This document shows, piece after piece, positions 12,551 through 23,160 of a stretch of DNA of 64,000 bases. The stretch's first letter is position 1; every line of letters begins with the position of its first letter. Both the position numbers and the translations under genes were made by a program. The stretch spans positions 229,684-293,683 of the forward strand of contig JBBHKE010001469.1 of the NCBI GenBank assembly GCA_037447655.1, in the 5' to 3' direction. This stretch comes from Zygnema cylindricum. Taxonomy: Eukaryota; Streptophyta; Zygnematophyceae; Zygnematales; Zygnemataceae. The notes beneath the pieces were generated by a model that was not told the DNA's origin, searched no databases, and saw only the letters and a program-made list of their open reading frames with translations.

Positions 12551-13329
12551 CAGCTATAAAATGAACTCCCAATAGGGTGCACAGAAGCCAACTTTTTTCG
12601 TCTTTTTTCACACTCCCCTATCGCTTATCGACCAATAAATATCCACACTATATATGGTACACTTTAATGCATCTTATTATACGAACTTTAGATTATGGTT
12701 TTCCATTTTTCGACCCATCACCACATCATGCCAACTCAACGAGAAACAAAAATCCACCCGAGCCCTATTCTCCCCATCTCTCTCTCTCCTTCCCCTTCTC
12801 CCCCTCCCGCTCCCACCCCTCCATCACTTCCCTCCCTTCCCACCCCTACAACCGCAACTACCTCGGGACCGAGCGTAAAGAAACATTATTTTTGACCAAC
12901 GAATACGGAAACTCTCTGTTGTTACTACAATTTCAACCATTTAGTACAAAGAAAAGTACACAAAAAAAAAAGTCCATTTACAACTAAATTTTATGCATGG
13001 GACAACGAATGTGACAAGCGAACACGGAAACTCTCTTTGTCAGTACGGTTTACACCATTTAGTGCGAAAACTAAGTACAAACATAAAAATTATAGTCCAT
13101 TTGCATCCAATAAATTAAAAAATAGAAAAAAATGGATCTTCCAAACAATGTCATTTCACGAAAAATCTGTCGCCGTCGCCCTCTCCCTTCCCTTCTCCCT
13201 CTCCTTCTCCTTATCCTACTTTCTTGTCTTAGATTGCAACGTGGCAAATATTTTATGAGAAGATAGACTTTTGAAAAAAAAAAAAATAATAATAATTGAC
13301 GGTGACTTGAAGCAGAATTGCCTTCCAAG
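12551..13329. other. Mixed sequence with short C/T runs, no gene seen
   Basis: It contains a C/T run at 12770-12850 and a segment at 13140-13215 ('aatgtcatttcacgaaaaatct' followed by C/T). That segment also appears in inverse orientation at 15640-15700 next to a purine run, so these two loci share a small repeat. Confidence 0.4.
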
Positions 13330-13930
13330 CGGAAAAAACAGAAATAGGTAACAAACACATGGAACCCGTTAAACTTTTCACATATGTAACTATCGTTGTA
13401 CGTTCGAAACATAAAACTTGCAGTGTTCGAAATCTATTATCGTATTCTAAAACTGAGATTGTACCCGTAATGTCCACCCCTTCGACATGAGAATTTAGGG
13501 GTGAGTCGAGTTCTATGAGTAGTAGATAACGGTTTTACGCAAGAAAATAAACTATTTTGACGTTTGGGTAAAAGTTTGTTTTTTTCTGGTGAAAATTTAA
13601 ATGTTTAAGGTAAAGGTAATTAAGGTTCGAACAAAATTTGCTAAAATTTTGGGCAGATATTGCAAAGTTTATGGTAAAAAATGATGAAATTTTAAGGAAA
13701 ATTTCTTAAATAGTGGGTTAAATTTGTGAATTTCCAGGTAGCTATTAAATAAATGGGTAGCATTTGATAGATTTTGGGCTAATTTATGTGGTTTCTTTCA
13801 AATATTTTAAAGGAAACTTTTGCCCTCAAAACTGTTCGAAAGCATAAAATAATTTTTTTTTTGGGAGGCCCACATCATCCAAAATTCGGCCTCTTTCTTT
13901 CATTAATATCTATTAATAATGTAATTCACT
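13330..13930 (+). repeat. Dispersed repeat R1, copy A
   Basis: It aligns by eye with 51840-52385 in the same orientation and with 58150-58460 inverted. Shared landmarks are 'aggtaacaaa.gcatgga', 'gttaaatttgt', 'gatttctttcaaa/gcgatttttt' and 'tttgggaggcccacatc(a/g)tcc'. No coding sequence or terminal repeats were identified. Confidence 0.7.
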
Positions 13931-13999
13931 TTCACCATCAAGAATGTGGATTTCCCCTGTTTTTCACTCATCTCTTTTCTATTTAACTTCCCTCCTCTT

Positions 14000-14300
14000 T
14001 GCCTGATGATATATGACGACAACCAAAACGGCCGCCAAAATATCCGGCATCGTTTCTAACTCCAAAGTACACAAGGCATGCGATTGACGCCTTGTACGAG
14101 AACTCCGTTCAGATGCGACCCAATCGGATTTTGTAAATGCAAATCCCCACGGCGCCTATCTCAATCCACATAGCGATTCATTTAACAGCAATCTTATTTA
14201 TACTCCAAACTAGATTGTGTATCGCTATTAGTGTTAATATTTTTTTCGCCGCTTAAAATATATTTTTTCCGTACACACTTGTCCAATTTTCAATGTGAGA
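14000..14300 (-). mobile_element. Fragment of a Ty1/copia element
   Basis: It is similar to 47500-47630 plus 48330-48390 ('tccaaagtaca', 'gattgacgcctt', 'ccacatagcgatt'). In the minus-strand reading the first of those blocks lies in the segment between reverse transcriptase and RNase H of a copia pol ('SYKASIACLVYFG'). At 14255-14300 a 'ccgtacacacttgtc' end like the foldback at 42.9 kb is present. Confidence 0.5.
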
Positions 14301-14689
14301 CTGATATTGACTACAAAGGTGACAAACCTGACATTTAATTATGAAAGAAATGAAAAAGAACTCGTTGAACTTGCTAGAGTCGGTATAATTAGGAAGGAAT
14401 CATGTGGCAAGGTTTCAACTAATGCAATAACTTTCATGTCATGAGATACTTGCATTATATACTTAAGTATCTCATAGCATATCAATTGAAACCAATAGTT
14501 AGTGAATAGATAATTGTACATATCTATCACGAATTTGTATCCCTTTTCGTACTCTTAGCACGAACGATGAAATCACGCACATTATAAAATTTCCATGTGA
14601 TGATTTTACCAATAACTAAAGAAAACACTGAAATCAACAAGCATGGTCCCATTATAGAATTTTTGAGGTTTACAAATTTGTTGGCCCAA

Positions 14690-15290
14690 ATTTGCGAACT
14701 TCGAAATCTAAATGACTCACTTTCTCGACATGATCAAACATTCTATTCGTTCCAAAGTACCTAAAACAACCCATCACCTGCATTAACAATTCACATGATG
14801 CTTTTTGATTCGTTTCCAAATCATGTAAATTTTTCATGTACTCAAAAAACCCTTCCTAGTGCGTTGCGCTTATAGACAACAACACAATCATAGTTGCAAG
14901 TTGCTCTTTCTCTAGCCACTTAAGCACTATCTTTGAGATAACTTAGATAGTTGTGTCATCATCATAATCCTCCTCCCTTAGTGCCTTTAACGACTCCCAC
15001 GAGACAAAGATAGTATCGGCATATTTAATAACATTAATTCGGTGTGGATTCATAACCTTACACCTTCCATCCGACATAATGATGCAACTATGCGGAGAGA
15101 ACAAACATTAGGCATGTTTGAGACAAAATGAGTAGTCGAACCATTTTTCAAATCTCCAAAATAGTATACATACTGTTGGACATTGTGATTGTCATCCGCA
15201 AGGGACCTTCTTCACCAATCGACTCCCAGACTAGTGTTTCATCGGTTGCCACTTTTTGACCTATTATACCCTCTTCTATACTTACATTCA
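14690..15290 (-). pseudogene. Decayed protein-coding remnant, family unknown
   Basis: One minus-strand frame from 15160 to 14690 reads for about 155 codons with only three stops. It includes 'SDGRCKVMNPHRINVIKYAD', 'LREEDYDDDT', 'LKWLEKEQLATMIVLLS' and 'CFRYFGTNRMFDHVEKVS'. Just upstream, another frame reads 'VIGQKVATDETLVWESIG'. The amphipathic composition and the pattern of isolated stops look like a once-coding sequence, perhaps a transposon protein, but I do not recognise it. Confidence 0.4.
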
Positions 15291-15380
15291 ACTGCACCTA
15301 CACACATCACCAACGGTTCACGACAAACGACCCTTCAAAAAAAGAAACAAAAGTTTTTCCATATCTCTACTTTCTCTCCT

Positions 15381-15474
15381 TTGCATCCTTTCTCCCACCC
15401 TACCCATGGTCTCTCTGTCCCTCTCTTTTGCATCCTTTCTCCCACTCTACCCATGGTCTCTTTGTCCCATTGCC
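15381..15474. repeat. 47-bp tandem duplication
   Basis: 'ttgcatcctttctccca..ctacccatggtctct' occurs at 15381 and again at 15428, so the unit is 47 bp in two copies. Confidence 0.8.
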
Positions 15475-15903
15475 ATGTTCACCATCTATTTCTTAATGTT
15501 TCTAATTCTTGATTGTGCTTTCTTGTCATTCCTTGTCTTTTCTCTCATGTCTTGTTGCCAAATTCCGCGCACTGTGATTGTTTAATTTTAATTTTTCAAA
15601 AGTCTTCCCTTTCATACCAATTTTTTTTACACCGAGGGAGTGGGAGAGGGAGAGGAAACGGGGCACAACAACAAAGATTTCGTGAAATGACATTGGCCAA
15701 AAGCCCATGCATAAAATTTAGTTGAATTTGCGTAAATTATACTTTGGTATATGCATTTACTTTGAAAAGCGCAAGATTTTCTTCTTGCAATGTTCAATTC
15801 GCAAGGAAAATGACAAAAAAAGCCTCTTTGGCACAAGGGTAGATGCCTTGAGTCCTAAAAGAACATCAAAGGTTTCTATAAGGTTTAGCAATTTTGGTGA
15901 ATC

Positions 15904-15958
15904 GGTTCGGTAAACTCAAATGGTATACGTTGGTTGAGGATTTCTAACCTATATATAT

Positions 15959-16024
<66 letters not shown>

Positions 16025-16440
16025 TTCTATCACTTTTTTGGTCAAGTAATAGGGGAGGGCGGGGAAAGGACGAAGTGTGTTTCGTTGCACCCTGTTGAGT
16101 AGTCTTTTCGAGGGGGAGGGGGGCGGGAGGGGAAGGGGGGAGGGGGGATAAAGGAGAGGAGAGAAAAGCGGAAAGAGGGTGGTGGGGGAAAGGGGAGAGG
16201 GGTGGTTCGGTAAACTCAAATGGTATACGTTGGTTGGGGATTTCTAACCTATATATATACACACATATATATATATGTATTTCTATCACTTTTTTGGTCA
16301 AGTAATAGGGGAGGGCGGGGGAAGGACGAAGTGTGTTTCGTTGCACCCTGCTGAGTAGTCTTTTCGAGGGGGAGGGGGGCGGGAGGGGAAGGGGGGAGGG
16401 GGGATAAAGGAGAGGAGAGAAAAGCGGAAAGAGGAGAGGG
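15904..16440. repeat. 300-bp tandem duplication with TA microsatellite
   Basis: 'ggttcggtaaactcaaatgg' at 15904 recurs at 16204, followed in both copies by a TA run, 'gtatttctatcactttttt', 'tgcaccctg.tgagtagtc' and a G-rich end. The copies differ mainly in (TA)n length, about 70 bp at 15953-16022 against about 25 bp in the second copy. Confidence 0.85.
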
Positions 16441-19300
16441 GTGGAGGTTAAGAGTCGTGGGAGGAGAGTTCTGGGTGGTGGGAAGAGTGGTGGAAGGGGA
16501 GGGAGAAGAGGGGAAGGAGAGGGAAGAAAAGAGGTAGAGGGAGGAGTGCAGGTTGGTTTGGATCTTTTTTCGATAAAAAGGAAACCAAAAGAAAAAATAA
16601 CTCAAAAAAATAATTTTCATACCCTCCCAACCCACAAGGGGACAAGAGAGGGGGGGGGAGAGCAATGGGGGAGAGAAAGGGGCAATAAGAGGGGGCCAAA
16701 GAGAGAGGGGGAGAGAGGGGGAGAGAGGGGAGGGAGAGGGGGAGAGAGAGGGGCAGAGAGAGGGGAGGAAAGAGGGGGAGAGAGAGGGGGAGAGGAGGTG
16801 AGAGGGAAAGGGGCACAGGGAGGGATAGAAGGGGCAAGAAAGAGGGGGGGAGAGAGGAGGCGAGAGGAGGGAAGAGAGAGAGGAAGAGTGTCATAAAGAG
16901 GGGGTAAGAGAGAGGGGTAGAGTGTCAAGAAGAGGGGGGAAGAGAGTGCCAGGTAGAGGGGGAGAGAAAGGGGCAAAGAGAGGAGAGAGAGGGAGAGGGG
17001 AAGAGAGAGGGTGAGTGAGAAGGGGGCAAAATGAGAGGGAGAGAGATGCGCAGCGAGAGGGGGAGAGAGTGGGCGCGAAGAAGAGGGGGAGATAGAGTGG
17101 CAGAGAAGGGGGGGAGAGAAAGGGGCAAAGAGAGGAGAGAGAGGGAGAGGGGAAGAGAGAGGGTGAGTGAGAAGGGGGCAAAATGAGAGGGAGAGAGATG
17201 CGCAGCGAGAGGGGGAGAGAGTGGGCGCGAAGAAGAGGGGGAGATAGAGTGGCAGAGAAGGTGGGAGAGAGGGCGGAGCAGAGAAAAAGAGCGAGAGAGG
17301 GGGACACAGAGAAAGGGAGAGAGGGGGGGGTAGGGAGAGAGAGAGGGAGAGAGGGGGGGTAGGGAGAGAGACAGAGAGAGAAAAGGGCAAAGAGAGAGGT
17401 AGAGAGAGGGGTAGAGAGAGGGGGAGAGAGAGGGGTAGAGAGAGGAGGAGAGAGAGGGGCAGAGAGAGGAAGGGCTGAGAGAGGGAGGGGCAGAGAAAAA
17501 AATGGCAGAGTGAGGGGCAAAAAGAGGGAGGGGCAAAGAGACGGAAAAGCAGAGAGAGGGGGCCGAGAGTGGGAAGGGCTGAGAGAGGGGTAGAGAGAGG
17601 GGGACGGAGAGGGTTAGAGGGTGGGAGGAGGAGAGAGGGAGGGGCAGATAAAAGGGCGGAAAGAGCGAGAGAGAAAGGGGCACAGAAAGGGGCAGAGAGA
17701 GAGGCAGAGAGAGGGAAGGGCTGAGATGGGTAGAGAGAAGCAGAGTGAGGGGGAGAGAGAGAGAAAAGAGGATAGAGTCAGGGGCAGAGAGGAGCGAAGA
17801 GAGGAGGAGAGAGAGGGGTAAAGAGTGGGGCAAAGAGAGAGAGGGGTAGAAAAAGGAAAGGGCCAAGAGAGGGGCAAAGAAAGGGAGGAGCAGAGAAGAA
17901 AGGGCAGAGAGAGAGGTCGAGAGAGGGAAGGGCTGAGAGAGGGGTAGAGAGAGGGGGAGGGATAGAGGCAGAGAGAGGGAGGAGTAGCGAGGGAGGGGCA
18001 GAGAGGGAGGGGCAGAGAGATGGGCAAAGAGAGGGTGAGAGAGAGGGGCAAAGAGAAAGAGGGACAGAGAGGGGAAGGGAAGAGAAAGGGAAGGGTAAAG
18101 TGAGGGGCAGAGCGAGGGAAGGGCAAAGGGAGGGGCAGAGAGAGGAACAGGAGGAAAGGGAAGAGAGAGGGAGGGGTTGAGAGAGGGAAGGGTAGAGAGA
18201 GGGGTTGAGAGAGGGAAGGGTAGAGAGAGGGGCAGAGAGAGGGAGGAGCAGCGAGAGAGGGGTAGAGAGAGAGGAGGGAAACGGGTAGAGAAAGAGGGGG
18301 GCAGAAAGAGGGAAGGGCACACAGGGGCAGAGAGAGGGGTAGAGAGAGGGGCAAAGAGAGAGAGCAGAGAGGATGGGGCAGAGTGAGGGGCAAAGAGATG
18401 GAGGGGTAGAAAGAAGAAAGGGCAGAGAGGGGCACAGAGAGGGGTAGAGAGAGGAAGGAGCACAGAGGGAGGGATAGGGAGAGGGGCGGAGAGAGGGGAA
18501 GTGAGAGTCGCAGAGGGAGGCAGTGGCAGAGAGAGGGAGGGGGAGAAAGAGGGAGGGATTGAGAAAGGTAGGGGCAGAGAGAGGGAAGAGAGAAGAAGGT
18601 GCAAAGAGAGGGAGGGGCAAAGAGAGGGAGGGGCAGAGAGGTAGGGGTAGAGAGAGGGAAGGGCAGAGAGGGGCAGAGAGAGGGGCAGAGAGAGGGAACA
18701 GCGGAGATGGAGGGCAGGGATAGGGGCGGAGAGAGAGGGAGAGAGAGGGGCAAAGAGAGGGGGGGGGTAGAGAGGAGGGGTAGAGAAAATGAACGGCAGT
18801 GTGAGGGGCAAAGAGATCGAATGGTAGAAAGAGGGGCGAAGAGAGAGGGAAGGAGAGGTAGAGAGAGTGGGAGGGGCAGAGAAAGGGAAGGGTAGAGTGA
18901 GGGGTAGAGAGAGTGAAGGGCAGAGAAAGGGGCAAAGAGAGTTGCAAATAGTGGGAGGGGTAGAGAGGAGGAGCAGTTAGATGGAGGGGCAGAAAGAGGG
19001 GGACAGAGATGGAGGGGCAGAGAAAGGGAAGGGTAGAGTGAGGGGCAGAGATGGGGAGAGAGAGGGAGGGCAAAGAGAGGTAGGGGCAGAGAGAGGGAAG
19101 GGCAGAGAGGGATAGAGAGAGGGGCAAAGAGAGGGGCAAAAAAAGGTAGGATCAGAGAGGGAGGGCAGGGAAAAGGGCGGAGAGAGGGGGAGAGAGAGGG
19201 GTAGAGAGAGGTAGGTGTAGAGAGGAGGAGCAGAGAGAGAGGGGCATTGTAAGGGTAGGGTTGAGAGAGGGACAAAGAAAGGGAAGGGCAGAGAGAGGGC
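16441..19300. repeat. Long polypurine tract (+ strand), about 2.8 kb
   Basis: G/A-rich throughout, built from 'gagagaggggcagagagagg'-like units; a short mixed spacer lies at 16560-16640. A 152-bp segment is duplicated in tandem (16961 and 17113, marked by 'atgcgcagcgagaggggg'). The minus-strand ORFs of up to 628 codons are Pro/Leu/Ser artefacts. It lies beyond the last candidate exon of the LRR gene. Confidence 0.9.
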
Positions 19301-19359
19301 AAAAATTATCCCTTTGTTGATAAATACAAAGTAATTCTTGATCGCTGATGGAATGAAAA

Positions 19360-19420
19360 TATTTATCAAATGCAAAAAAATCAATAAGAAAAACCAACCT
19401 TTCACACCCACTAGTAACAG
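19360..19420 (-). CDS. Candidate downstream exon, possibly of the LRR gene
   Basis: It starts after a strong acceptor (T-run, then CTACAG at 19421-19426). Its first two bases complete the split codon left by the exon at 19753-19954 (G|CT, Ala) and it continues 'VTSGCERLVFLIDFFAFDK'. The 3' end is unknown: the frame stays open into the pyrimidine-rich (minus) tract and a donor could not be chosen. Function unknown. Confidence 0.35.
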
Positions 19421-19752
19421 CTGTAGAAAAAAAAATACATTCCCAGAGAAATCACCCAAAATTAACAAAAAAAAACAAGAAAATTTAAGTTTTTTGAGAA
19501 ATATGAAAATCAATCAGTCACAATATCCCACTACGATATATTTCCAAACAAGACAGTTTAACAGTAATTCCAAAATGAGCAAACATGGAGTCGAAGGACA
19601 CCATTAAAACGCTCTGCGTAGTTTAAAAATATGCAACTAAAAAGCTTTTCAGGCATCAAGTTTCTTAAAGAAAAGAAAGCATACTTGTTGCTTTATAAGG
19701 CACTTTACTTTTTATGGTCAAACTCTTCGTTCTGTTTCTATTTAACACTTAC

Positions 19753-19954
19753 CAAATGAAACACAAACAGCAGGTTTAAATTTTCCAAGAATGGTTTTTG
19801 AATATCTTGTTATACGAGCAAAACCATTTAATGTTTTAAAATTATTGGGCGCCTTGAACCATTTAGCAAATTTTGAATCCGAGTCTTTCAGTGGAATTAG
19901 TTTTCCACTGCAGTTAACCTGGATACTTCTTAGATTTCGCGTGTCCAAACATAC
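19753..19954 (-). CDS. Candidate internal exon (202 nt), possibly of the LRR gene
   Basis: It is bounded by acceptor TTTCTCTACAG and donor G|GTAAGTG, both near consensus. Only one frame is open across it: 'VCLDTRNLRSIQVNCSGKL', then 'KWFKAPNNFKTLNGF', then 'LGKFKPAVCVSFG'. The start is phase 0 and the end phase 1. It lies on the same strand as, and 2.8 kb downstream of, the EGF-like exon, which can end in phase 0. I do not recognise the domain. Confidence 0.5.
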
Positions 19955-20770
19955 CTGTAGAGAAAATGGACAAAAACTAGTCATAGAACTGTGTGTAACG
20001 TTTCTTTCCTATATAGTCAACGTTAATCTCAAAGAGTTACATTTCTTCCATGTGTTTTTTTTTTTTGGCTTTCCATTGTTGCGCTGGGTTGTTCATTCGA
20101 GCTAACGGGAGGATCTCTCGTAACCACAAACGAAATAGAGATAGGAATGAGGTAGAATTGGGAGAGATATTTAGCAAGTAGACAGAATAGACAAGATAGG
20201 ATTTTACGAATAGCCGTAGCTTTCAAGTAAGGTCCGTTTAGGACAAAATGTTACAAAGACTTTATAATAAAGCCAAATCTATTCTACTTTGTCTTACTCT
20301 CTGTATGTCTAACTTGCTCTATGAAATTGATGGATGAAGGGTTATTTTTCCGTCTGGTCTGCAATGTCTTTGTATTCTACCTCAAAAGAGTCTACACTAA
20401 ATGCACACCTAATTTGGTCCAATCAGACCGTATATACACGTTGAGTTTCCACCAATAATTGCCGCACGTTTGTTCAAACAATTCCGTACACAAAGCATTC
20501 ATTAAAACATGAAAACGTTGGTTCAATTTCGTACACTCAGATCCGTCATGTCACGTCACGTCACATACATGAGGATCGGTACTTTCGTCAAAATCGATGG
20601 ATCGTTTAAGATCGTCCAAAACCAACATCCATTTTATGGTGTTTATTGTTATTTTACCTTACTCAGAGCCACAACATGTTGCCAACAAAGATAAGATATA
20701 ATATTGACGTAACAACGTTACATTACAAAAGCTTTGTGACAACCTCTTTGCAAGAAACATACTGAATTTT
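19955..20770. other. Probable intron or intergenic, no gene seen
   Basis: Ordinary AT-rich sequence. A minus-strand ORF at 20029-20226 with a hydrophobic start has no other support. Confidence 0.35.
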
Positions 20771-21236
20771 AGCTAGTTTCAGCTATTCTCATACGAAAAA
20801 ATAAACCCTCGACAAATGTTCAAAGAGTCTTTCGCACCTTTTCTTTGTGGCCCAGCATATAAACTAAAAGACCGATCCATAAATGTGCAATAAACTCAAG
20901 GATTCAAAGTATAGAAATTTTCAATATTGGATAGCCATAGTGTTTGAGTTGATAGCATAAAAATGGATATGTATCCACGCTTAATATTGTGTATAATCAA
21001 TATAGCTAGTTGCAGCTATTCTCATACGAAGAAATAAACCCTCGACAAATGTTCAAAGAGTCTTTCGCACCTTTTCTTTGCGGCCCAGCATATAAACTAA
21101 AAGACCAATCCATAAATATGCAATAAACTCAAGGATTCAAAGTATAGAAATTTTCAATATTGGATAGCCATAGTGTTTGAGTTGATAGCATAAAAATGGA
21201 TATGTATCCACGCTTAATATTGTGTATAATCAATAA
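20771..21236. repeat. 233-bp tandem duplication
   Basis: 'agctagtt(t/g)cagctattctc' at 20771 recurs at 21004. The two 233-bp units differ at about five positions, so the duplication is recent. Confidence 0.92.
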
Positions 21237-21970
21237 ACAAGGTTACATCATAGAACGAAAATATAGTTTCATCATCGTTGACGTTTTGAAATCAATATCA
21301 GTTTTCGAGTGTAAGACAAAGGATATTACATTTATGTTGTCATAAAAACATTATTGATTGGTAAAATGGTTTCTAGTTTTAAAATTTAAGTTGATGGTTA
21401 TTTATCAGCGTGTTATAGAATCATAGCGGTAATATATCGTATTAAACTATAGATAATCCTTAATATTTCTTCATTGTGTAGAAGATAGATCACATTATTA
21501 TAACACATTTGAAGTTTGATGGTGCTGGGTATTCATATTTTTTGGAATAAAATTATAGCATATTGGGTATCTATGATACATCAAGAAAAAAAATCCTTGT
21601 GTATAATATGCATCAGATTATGATAGAAGGTGAAAGTATATTGTAGAAAAATAAACAAATTTAAGTCTGTTATTAATAATCACGAAACTGTTTCGATAAT
21701 GATATGAATTTCTTACAACTATCAGCTCCAAATGAACTTTGAAGGCAACAATCTGAAAACAAATGATTCTGGTGTACCAAGTTCTTTTCATGACAAAATT
21801 TTGGGCAAAATTTATATTTCATTCAGTTCAAATTCGGTGAACACATGCTAGTATAGTGTAAGATTGTTAAAAAGGGATACAATCTGAAAGACTTTAGAGT
21901 CTGCAAACTCTAAAAGTTGTTTGAGTTTCACCTTTGGATACATGTGGAGGACTTGGAGGCATTCAGTTGG
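21237..21970. other. AT-rich, no gene seen
   Basis: No ORF, repeat or RNA gene recognised. Confidence 0.4.
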
Positions 21971-21989
21971 AAAGTGAACGACGGGGGTG

Positions 21990-22375
21990 GTGGATGAGGA
22001 GGTGAACGAAGGGGGGAGGGTGATGGACGACGGGGTGGTGGAGGAGGAGGTGAACGAAGGGGGGAGGGTGATGGACGACGGGGTGGTGGACGAGGAGGTG
22101 AACGAAGGGGGGAGGGTGGTGGACGACGGGGTGGTGGACGAGGAGGTGAGCGAAGGGGGGAGGGTGATGGACGACGGGGTGGTGGACGAGGAGGTGAACG
22201 AAAGGGGGAGGGTGGTGGACGACGGGGTGGTGGACGAGGAGGTGAACGAAAGGGGGAGGGTGGTGGACGACGGGGGTGGTGGACGAGGAGGTGAACGAAG
22301 AGGGGAGGGTGATGGACGACGGGGTGGTGGACGAGGAGGTGAGCGAAGGGGGGGGGGGTGGTGGACGACGGGGTG
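21990..22375. repeat. 48-bp minisatellite, about 8 copies
   Basis: 'ggtgaacgaa' or 'ggtgagcgaa' recurs at 22001, 22049, 22097, 22145, 22193, 22241, 22290 and 22338, each followed by 'gggagggtgatggacgacgg'. Because 48 is a multiple of 3, all copies stay in one frame (16-residue repeat, VDEEVNEGGRVMDDGV on +; Pro/Arg-rich on -). No start or splice context supports expression. It is followed by G-rich DNA to 22530. Confidence 0.92.
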
Positions 22376-22796
22376 AAAGAGGGGATGAACGAGGAGAGGG
22401 AGAGGGGGGAGAAGGGCGGCAGGGGAGGGGGAGGGGGAGGGGAACGTGATCTTAGAGGTGGTGAAGGAGGGGGTGAAGGACGTGTGAGGGGTGGTGGAGG
22501 AGGTGCTCGAAAGGGTGGTGGAAGTAGTGGAGGTGGCGGATACATTACTGAAAAAAAAAAATGCAGTGAAACAAAAATATCTATTAATGCATTAGATCCA
22601 TTTATCCCTGTAATTTTTTGGTAAACATTGTTGTTGAAAATGAAATTTTAAGAAATTTCCAAACAACCTGCATTGGTCAGCAAAAATCAGAAAGTTATTC
22701 AAAAATAGTAGAAACTTGGGCGATGAAAGGAGAATGCTTATATAATAATGCCCAATAAAAAAAAACTAATTTCAAAATCCAAAAATACATTCTCAC

Positions 22797-23160
22797 AAAA
22801 GTAAAATTATGAGAGGTACAAGACCATAAAAGCAAACATTGCAAATAAGATCCATTTTTTGACATGGATAATGAGGAATTACATTTGCACGTGTACTTGC
22901 TCGCTTTGTTAATGTAGCCTTGGTTGCAAGCACAGGTATCATTTGCAATATTGGAGCAAATACCGTTCCCCCCACAAGGCCCTCCCGCTTGTGTAGCATT
23001 GCAAAACGCGTCACAATTGCTTTTACTGCGTTGGTCACCATAAAATCCGCATCCTGATGGGAGGCTCGAGTTAAACATGCAATTTGCACCCACTCCGTAA
23101 CAATTCGGGAGTCCGTTGACTTGTATAAAGGGATCAATGAAATAGTTGTCGGAAATATCA
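22797..23160 (-). CDS. LRR gene: C-terminal cap plus cysteine-rich EGF-like exon
   Basis: After acceptor GAACAG the first base completes the Leu codon split in the last LRR exon, and the frame continues 'DISDNYFIDPF', as in a final LRR. There follow 'LPNCYG', 'GANCMFNSSLPSGCGFYG', 'NCDAFCNATQAGGPCGGNG', 'ICSNIANDTCACNQGYI' and 'YTCKC'. The 'CGGNGxCxxxxxxxCxCxxGY' pattern is EGF-like. Eleven cysteines and the NSS/NAT/NDT sequons indicate an extracellular location. The 3' end is uncertain: a GTGAGA donor after 22797 leaves phase 0, while a GTAATT donor would end the exon at 22883. Confidence 0.72.

Noticed and set aside
16925-18811. 628-codon minus-strand ORF (and other ORFs of over 100 codons in C/T or G/A tracts)
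   Set aside because: All stop codons contain purines, so a pyrimidine-only strand is open in every frame. The products are Pro/Leu/Ser strings without domains.
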